In this document: piece after piece, positions 60,581 through 64,000 of the stretch
How positions within the stretch are numbered: position 1 is the first letter of the stretch
Layout of the letters: each line of letters begins with the position of its first letter
NCBI RefSeq assembly: GCF_033100135.1
Contig: NZ_CP136920.1
Span: forward strand, 3,653,001 to 3,717,000
Length of the DNA stretch: 64,000 bases
Source: Rubellicoccus peritrichatus
GTDB taxonomy: Bacteria > Verrucomicrobiota > Verrucomicrobiia > Opitutales > Cerasicoccaceae
Direction: 5' to 3'
Made by a program: the position numbers and the translations under genes
The notes under the pieces: model-generated
The model's database searches: none
Told to the model about the DNA's origin: nothing
The model's input: only the letters and a program-made list of their open reading frames with translations

Positions 60581-61048
60581 ATGCATATCTTTCAAGTTAA
60601 CTGCTTTTTTAACACACTTTTCATCCCCTTTAGCGCACTTGTTTTAGCTTTCGTTACGGGATGTACCTATGTTCCGGATACAGCGGCACCTGAGTCAAAC
60701 TTATCGGCAGATGAAGGCATCGATGTAGCTTATCAGATTGAAAGTCAGGGGGAGGGTCGTGTCGCTGGATGGGGGCGAGGAGAGTCCATGCAGCCGGTTT
60801 TTAGTGATAACACCGTCCTCGTTATTCACCCAATTGCCTGGGAGGACCTTGAAAAAGGTATGCTTGTCGCCTACTACGGACCAGCCGGGGACAGGGTTGT
60901 GCATAGCCTCATCCGTAAAAGGGAGAGCCGGGATTATTGGATGGCTAAAGGTATTAACAATATGCAAGCCGATGGTGGCCGTGTGACCAAGGATAATCTA
61001 ATTGGCGTCGTCTACGCCTCAATTCAGACGGCTAATCCTGAAGAATAA
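60581..61048 (+). CDS. Lipoprotein with S26B signal-peptidase-like fold
   Basis: A 155-residue protein with a lipobox (VTGC, C28). The mature part shows the order found in Sec11/SipW-type signal peptidases: GRGESMQPVF with S69, VVHSLIRKR with H108, and YWMAKGINNMQADGGRV with D131. These correspond to the Ser, His and Asp of the S26B catalytic set ('SMxPxF', 'IVHRV', 'TKGDNN'). Here GINN replaces GDNN. It is unusual for such a domain to be a lipoprotein rather than a membrane-spanning enzyme, so it may have lost or changed its role. It could also be an S24-like domain. Confidence 0.65.
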   Translation: MHIFQVNCFFNTLFIPFSALVLAFVTGCTYVPDTAAPESNLSADEGIDVAYQIESQGEGRVAGWGRGESMQPVFSDNTVLVIHPIAWEDLEKGMLVAYYGPAGDRVVHSLIRKRESRDYWMAKGINNMQADGGRVTKDNLIGVVYASIQTANPEE

Positions 61049-61064
61049 CCTGCTAAAATCTCTA

Positions 61065-62879
61065 TTAGAACGGCCAGATCAGTGGAATGAGAATAACACT
61101 ACCGACGAAATACAGGAGATTGAGGGGGATGCCGACCTTGAAGAAATCGGTAAAGCGATAACCGCCGACTCCATAAACATAGGTGTTGGTCTGATAGCCG
61201 ATTGGTGTGGCAAAGCTGGCGGAGGAAGCAACAGTAGCAGCGATGGCAAACGGTCGCGGATCTAATCCCAATGTCATGCCGATACCCAATGCAATTGGTG
61301 CCATGAGGACGACGGTGGCATTGTTCGAAAGCACTTCGGTCAAGACATTCGTCACCAGATAAACCAGTGCCAGGAGTGCATAGGCGCGGATAGCCACTGG
61401 CATGAAGTCCCCGAGGTCGACGAGAAATGCTGAAGCCATCTCAGCTGCTCCAGTTGTTTGTAGAGCCATGCCAAGACCTAGCATCCCATAAATCAACATC
61501 AGGATACGCCATTCTATCGAACCGTAGGCTTCCTTCGGCTTAATAGTCCGCGTGATAAAGAGAAATGCCACAGCAATGATTGCTGCTGCGACTACGGGTA
61601 GCAATTTGAATGTAACAGATGCAATAAGTGCTACCAGTGCTCCAATAACCAATGGCATGTGCTTGCGCATGTTTTGCATTGGTGTGGTTGGGCGATCAAG
61701 AAGGATGATATCATCACTGCTGCGAAGATTCTCAATTGCCTTGTCCGTTCCCATCATCAGAAGTGTGTCTCCAAAGTCGAGTGGAAGGGTTTCCAGTTTC
61801 TCACGGACGTTTCGGCCACGGCGGTGGACGGCTAGAATGACCATTCGGTAACGCTGGCGGAAATTGATCTCGCGGATGTTCTTACCAACAATTGAAGACA
61901 TCGGACCGATGACGCCCTCGACGATGGCGCCTTCATGCGCTGAAATGGCTTCGAGGTCGATCCCGCTTTCTCCGACAAAGTCGATGCCTTCGGTTTCACG
62001 GGCAACGGCAATGGCTTGCGGGCGGCAGGAAAGAACCAACCGGTCGCTTTCATGAAGTTCCTGTTTTCGCAAATCACCAGGGAGCGCGACACCATCGCGA
62101 ATGATTTCGAGGAGTCGAATGCCGCGTGTTTTGCGAAGCGGAGATTCTGCAAAAGTCTGCCCGATCAGGCTTGATCCACCACGAATAAAGGCTTCGGTGA
62201 TGTACTCTTTTCGTTCTTCTTCAGACAGAATCGCAGTCAGAGTTTCCCGCACAGGCAGGACTTTTTTCCCGAATACCATGAGGTAAATAGTTCCAAGGGC
62301 CATGAGCGGAAGACCAACAGTGGCCAGCTCAAACATCCCGATTGGCGCGTATCCGGATTCAAAAAGAATTCCACTCATGAGCAGATTGGTGCTCGTTCCA
62401 GTCAGAGTGCAAATTCCGCCAAAGATCGAGACATAGGAGAGCGGAATCAGGAGTCGCGATGCGGGTGTACCCATTTTGCGGGAAAGACTGATGATTACCG
62501 GCATGAAAACGACGACAACGGGTGTATTATTGATGAATGCGGAAATGCCGCCAACTCCAATGGCAAGAACACCAAGAAAAGCCCAATAGGGCAGGGCTGT
62601 CAGTTTGCCCAGGCCACGTGCGAGGAGGTCAATGGCACCACAACGTTCCAGCGCAAGACTGATAATGAACATAGCGGCAATCGCCAGTGGTGCTGGATTC
62701 GCAAAAACCGAGATGAGTGCTGTGGTTGTAGGAAGGAGTTCTGTTTGAGTCGTTGCACTAACTCCAATCAACAAGGCGAACACCACGACTGCAGTGACAT
62801 CGACAGGTACTCGCTCCATGGCAAAGGAAACCAGTGCTGCAATCAGTAGTACGAGTACGAATATGATCTCCCAAGTCAT
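61065..62879 (-). CDS. SLC13/ArsB-type transporter with two RCK-C domains
   Basis: A 604-residue ion transporter superfamily protein. The N-terminal helices (starting TWEIIFVLVLLIAALVSFAM) and the middle 'NNTPVVVVFMPVI' segment are typical of the SLC13/ArsB/CitT fold, including a hairpin with NNTP. Two RCK_C (TrkA-C) domains follow in the hydrophilic middle (about residues 215-380; for example LRKTRGIRLLEIIRDGVALP and SIVGKNIREINFRQRYRMVI). The C-terminal half has the second set of helices with NNATVVLMAPIALG. Bacterial proteins of this layout transport sulfate or divalent anions. The substrate is not readable. Confidence 0.9.
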   Translation of the reverse strand: MTWEIIFVLVLLIAALVSFAMERVPVDVTAVVVFALLIGVSATTQTELLPTTTALISVFANPAPLAIAAMFIISLALERCGAIDLLARGLGKLTALPYWAFLGVLAIGVGGISAFINNTPVVVVFMPVIISLSRKMGTPASRLLIPLSYVSIFGGICTLTGTSTNLLMSGILFESGYAPIGMFELATVGLPLMALGTIYLMVFGKKVLPVRETLTAILSEEERKEYITEAFIRGGSSLIGQTFAESPLRKTRGIRLLEIIRDGVALPGDLRKQELHESDRLVLSCRPQAIAVARETEGIDFVGESGIDLEAISAHEGAIVEGVIGPMSSIVGKNIREINFRQRYRMVILAVHRRGRNVREKLETLPLDFGDTLLMMGTDKAIENLRSSDDIILLDRPTTPMQNMRKHMPLVIGALVALIASVTFKLLPVVAAAIIAVAFLFITRTIKPKEAYGSIEWRILMLIYGMLGLGMALQTTGAAEMASAFLVDLGDFMPVAIRAYALLALVYLVTNVLTEVLSNNATVVLMAPIALGIGMTLGLDPRPFAIAATVASSASFATPIGYQTNTYVYGVGGYRFTDFFKVGIPLNLLYFVGSVILIPLIWPF

Positions 62880-62959
62880 TCTTTAAAACGATCTGACATT
62901 AGGGCAAACGAGCGCCGCTGCAAAAGAAATATGAGCTTAAGTTTGTCTGTGGTAATGAC

Positions 62960-64000
62960 TTAAACGTCAATCTTCTCAGAAAGGAAGGCGATAACCTCGT
63001 CTTCCGAAAGGCGTTTTTGCTCAGTAGTGTCCCGGTCACGTATGGTCACTGTGCCGTCTTTTTCGATGGTGTCGAAGTCGACAGTAATGCAATACGGTGT
63101 GCCTATCTCATCCTGACGGCGATAGCGGCGACCAATTGCTCCGGATACGTCCCAGGCCACACTCCAACGGCGTTGAAGCTTTTCAAAGAGACCTCGAGCA
63201 CGTTCCAGCAACTCAGGCTTGTTCTTAACAAGCGGGAAAACTGCTGCCTTGTAAGGTGCAATACGGGGATGGAACTTGAGCAAGCTGCGCTTCTCGGGCT
63301 TGCCTTTATCGTTCGGGATTTCGTCTTCCGTGTAGGCCGCCGTGAGGACGGCGAGGAAGGTGCGATCTACACCCAGAGCAGGTTCAACAACATGAGGTAT
63401 GTATTTGAATGGTTCTTCGCCTCGGTCCTTGCGATCCTGATCAAAGAATTCCATCGATTTGCCGCTGTGCTCCTGATGCTGAGTCAGATCAAAGCAACCA
63501 CGGCAGGCAATGCCCCACAGTTCCTGAACGCCGTGTGGGAATTTGAACATCAAATCCGTTGTTCCTTTCGAATAGTGGCTGAGTTTGTCCTCGGGATGGA
63601 CATCTTCGCTGATCATGTCGCGGTCAATACCAATCGAAACAAGCCAGTCGGTGCACCAGTCGAGCCAGTAGCGATACCATTTCAGGCGGCTTTCCTCACC
63701 GGGTTCGATGAAGAATTCCATCTCCATTTGTTCGAATTCACGCGAACGGAAAATGAAGTTGCGCGGTGTGATTTCGTTGCGGAAAGCTTTACCTATCTGC
63801 GCGATGCCGAATGGCATTTTAACGCGACCAGTATCAACAATGTTCTTGTAGTTCGCAAAGATACCCTGAGCTGTTTCCGGACGGAGATAAGCGACTGCCG
63901 TGCTGTCCGCCAATGGGCCTACCTTGGTTTCAAACATCAGGTTGAAATCGCGAGGTGCAGTCAGGCTGCCGGGCTTGCCGGTAGCTGGGGATGGAATCTT
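62960..64000 (-). CDS. glyS: Glycyl-tRNA synthetase (alpha2 type), 3' part
   Basis: Partial gene: at least 347 residues, continuing past the right edge. Visible are the class II motif 2 region ([40 protein letters not shown]) preceded by [15 protein letters not shown], then motif 3-like [20 protein letters not shown] and a C-terminal anticodon-binding domain ([14 protein letters not shown]). It charges tRNA-Gly. It is the homodimeric eukaryote/archaea-like type rather than the alpha2beta2 enzyme. The reading frame upstream of 63937 remains open to the edge, so the start is outside the window. Confidence 0.94.
   Translation of the reverse strand, partial: KIPSPATGKPGSLTAPRDFNLMFETKVGPLADSTAVAYLRPETAQGIFANYKNIVDTGRVKMPFGIAQIGKAFRNEITPRNFIFRSREFEQMEMEFFIEPGEESRLKWYRYWLDWCTDWLVSIGIDRDMISEDVHPEDKLSHYSKGTTDLMFKFPHGVQELWGIACRGCFDLTQHQEHSGKSMEFFDQDRKDRGEEPFKYIPHVVEPALGVDRTFLAVLTAAYTEDEIPNDKGKPEKRSLLKFHPRIAPYKAAVFPLVKNKPELLERARGLFEKLQRRWSVAWDVSGAIGRRYRRQDEIGTPYCITVDFDTIEKDGTVTIRDRDTTEQKRLSEDEVIAFLSEKIDV

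Overview
The window looks like a chromosomal segment of a marine Verrucomicrobiota bacterium, probably Opitutia (the Opitutales/Puniceicoccales side). This is inference. The support is a large set of PEP-CTERM-tagged secreted proteins, PolB-family DNA polymerase and sigma-54 genes in an otherwise ordinary chromosome, weak Shine-Dalgarno sequences, and several dispersed palindromic repeat families of the kind common in Verrucomicrobia and Planctomycetes. No rRNA, tRNA, prophage, transposase or CRISPR array was seen.

Layout. 1-7 kb: the 5' end of an LptF/LptG-type permease gene, an SLC6-type Na+ symporter with a tiny one-helix partner, a lipoprotein, then a partner-switching/phosphorelay group (RsbW-like kinase + GAF + PP2C fusion, response regulator, HPt, divergent STAS protein) and a dGTPase. 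7-11 kb: secreted or lipid-anchored proteins of unknown role, including two related acidic proteins behind a near-consensus promoter. 11-19 kb: a complete RND efflux operon (adaptor, pump, outer-membrane channel), then an SDR gene divergent from a TetR regulator, with two identical-architecture operators between them. 19-23 kb: rhomboid protease, clan GH-A glycosidase, LysR regulator and several repeat copies.

23.0-33.7 kb is the most striking part. Thirteen paralogous secreted proteins, each of about 210-230 aa, lie in tandem on the minus strand, with one unrelated PEP-CTERM protein inserted among them. They share a signal peptide, a W-D/N-hydrophobic-D motif (usually WDIDG), a C-terminal GWA-(E/R)-hydrophobic-T module and a nearly invariant PEP-CTERM tail, while their middles diverge. 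Some neighbours look mosaic. Repeats of two families sit in the spacers.

34-53 kb is mostly housekeeping: uppP (whose stop codon lies inside a repeat element), trpD-glmM, a TPR protein, mqo, a kinase-like orphan, a YHYH protein, a family-B DNA polymerase with no ordinary start codon, SDR, fatty acid desaturase, alr, tsaB, rpoN and a Ser/Thr kinase. 53-60 kb holds an A-type Fe-S carrier and a surface-glycan cluster: two methyltransferases, a 952-residue three-domain glycosyltransferase and a Wzt-like ABC ATPase without a permease. 60-64 kb: NarL-type regulator, a signal-peptidase-like lipoprotein, an SLC13/RCK-type transporter and the 3' part of glyS.

Together the window is rich in envelope functions: export, glycan assembly, envelope lipids and surface-tagged proteins. 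PEP-CTERM proteins are normally processed by an exosortase in species that make exopolysaccharide. No exosortase gene is present here, so the machinery that would process the array must lie elsewhere.
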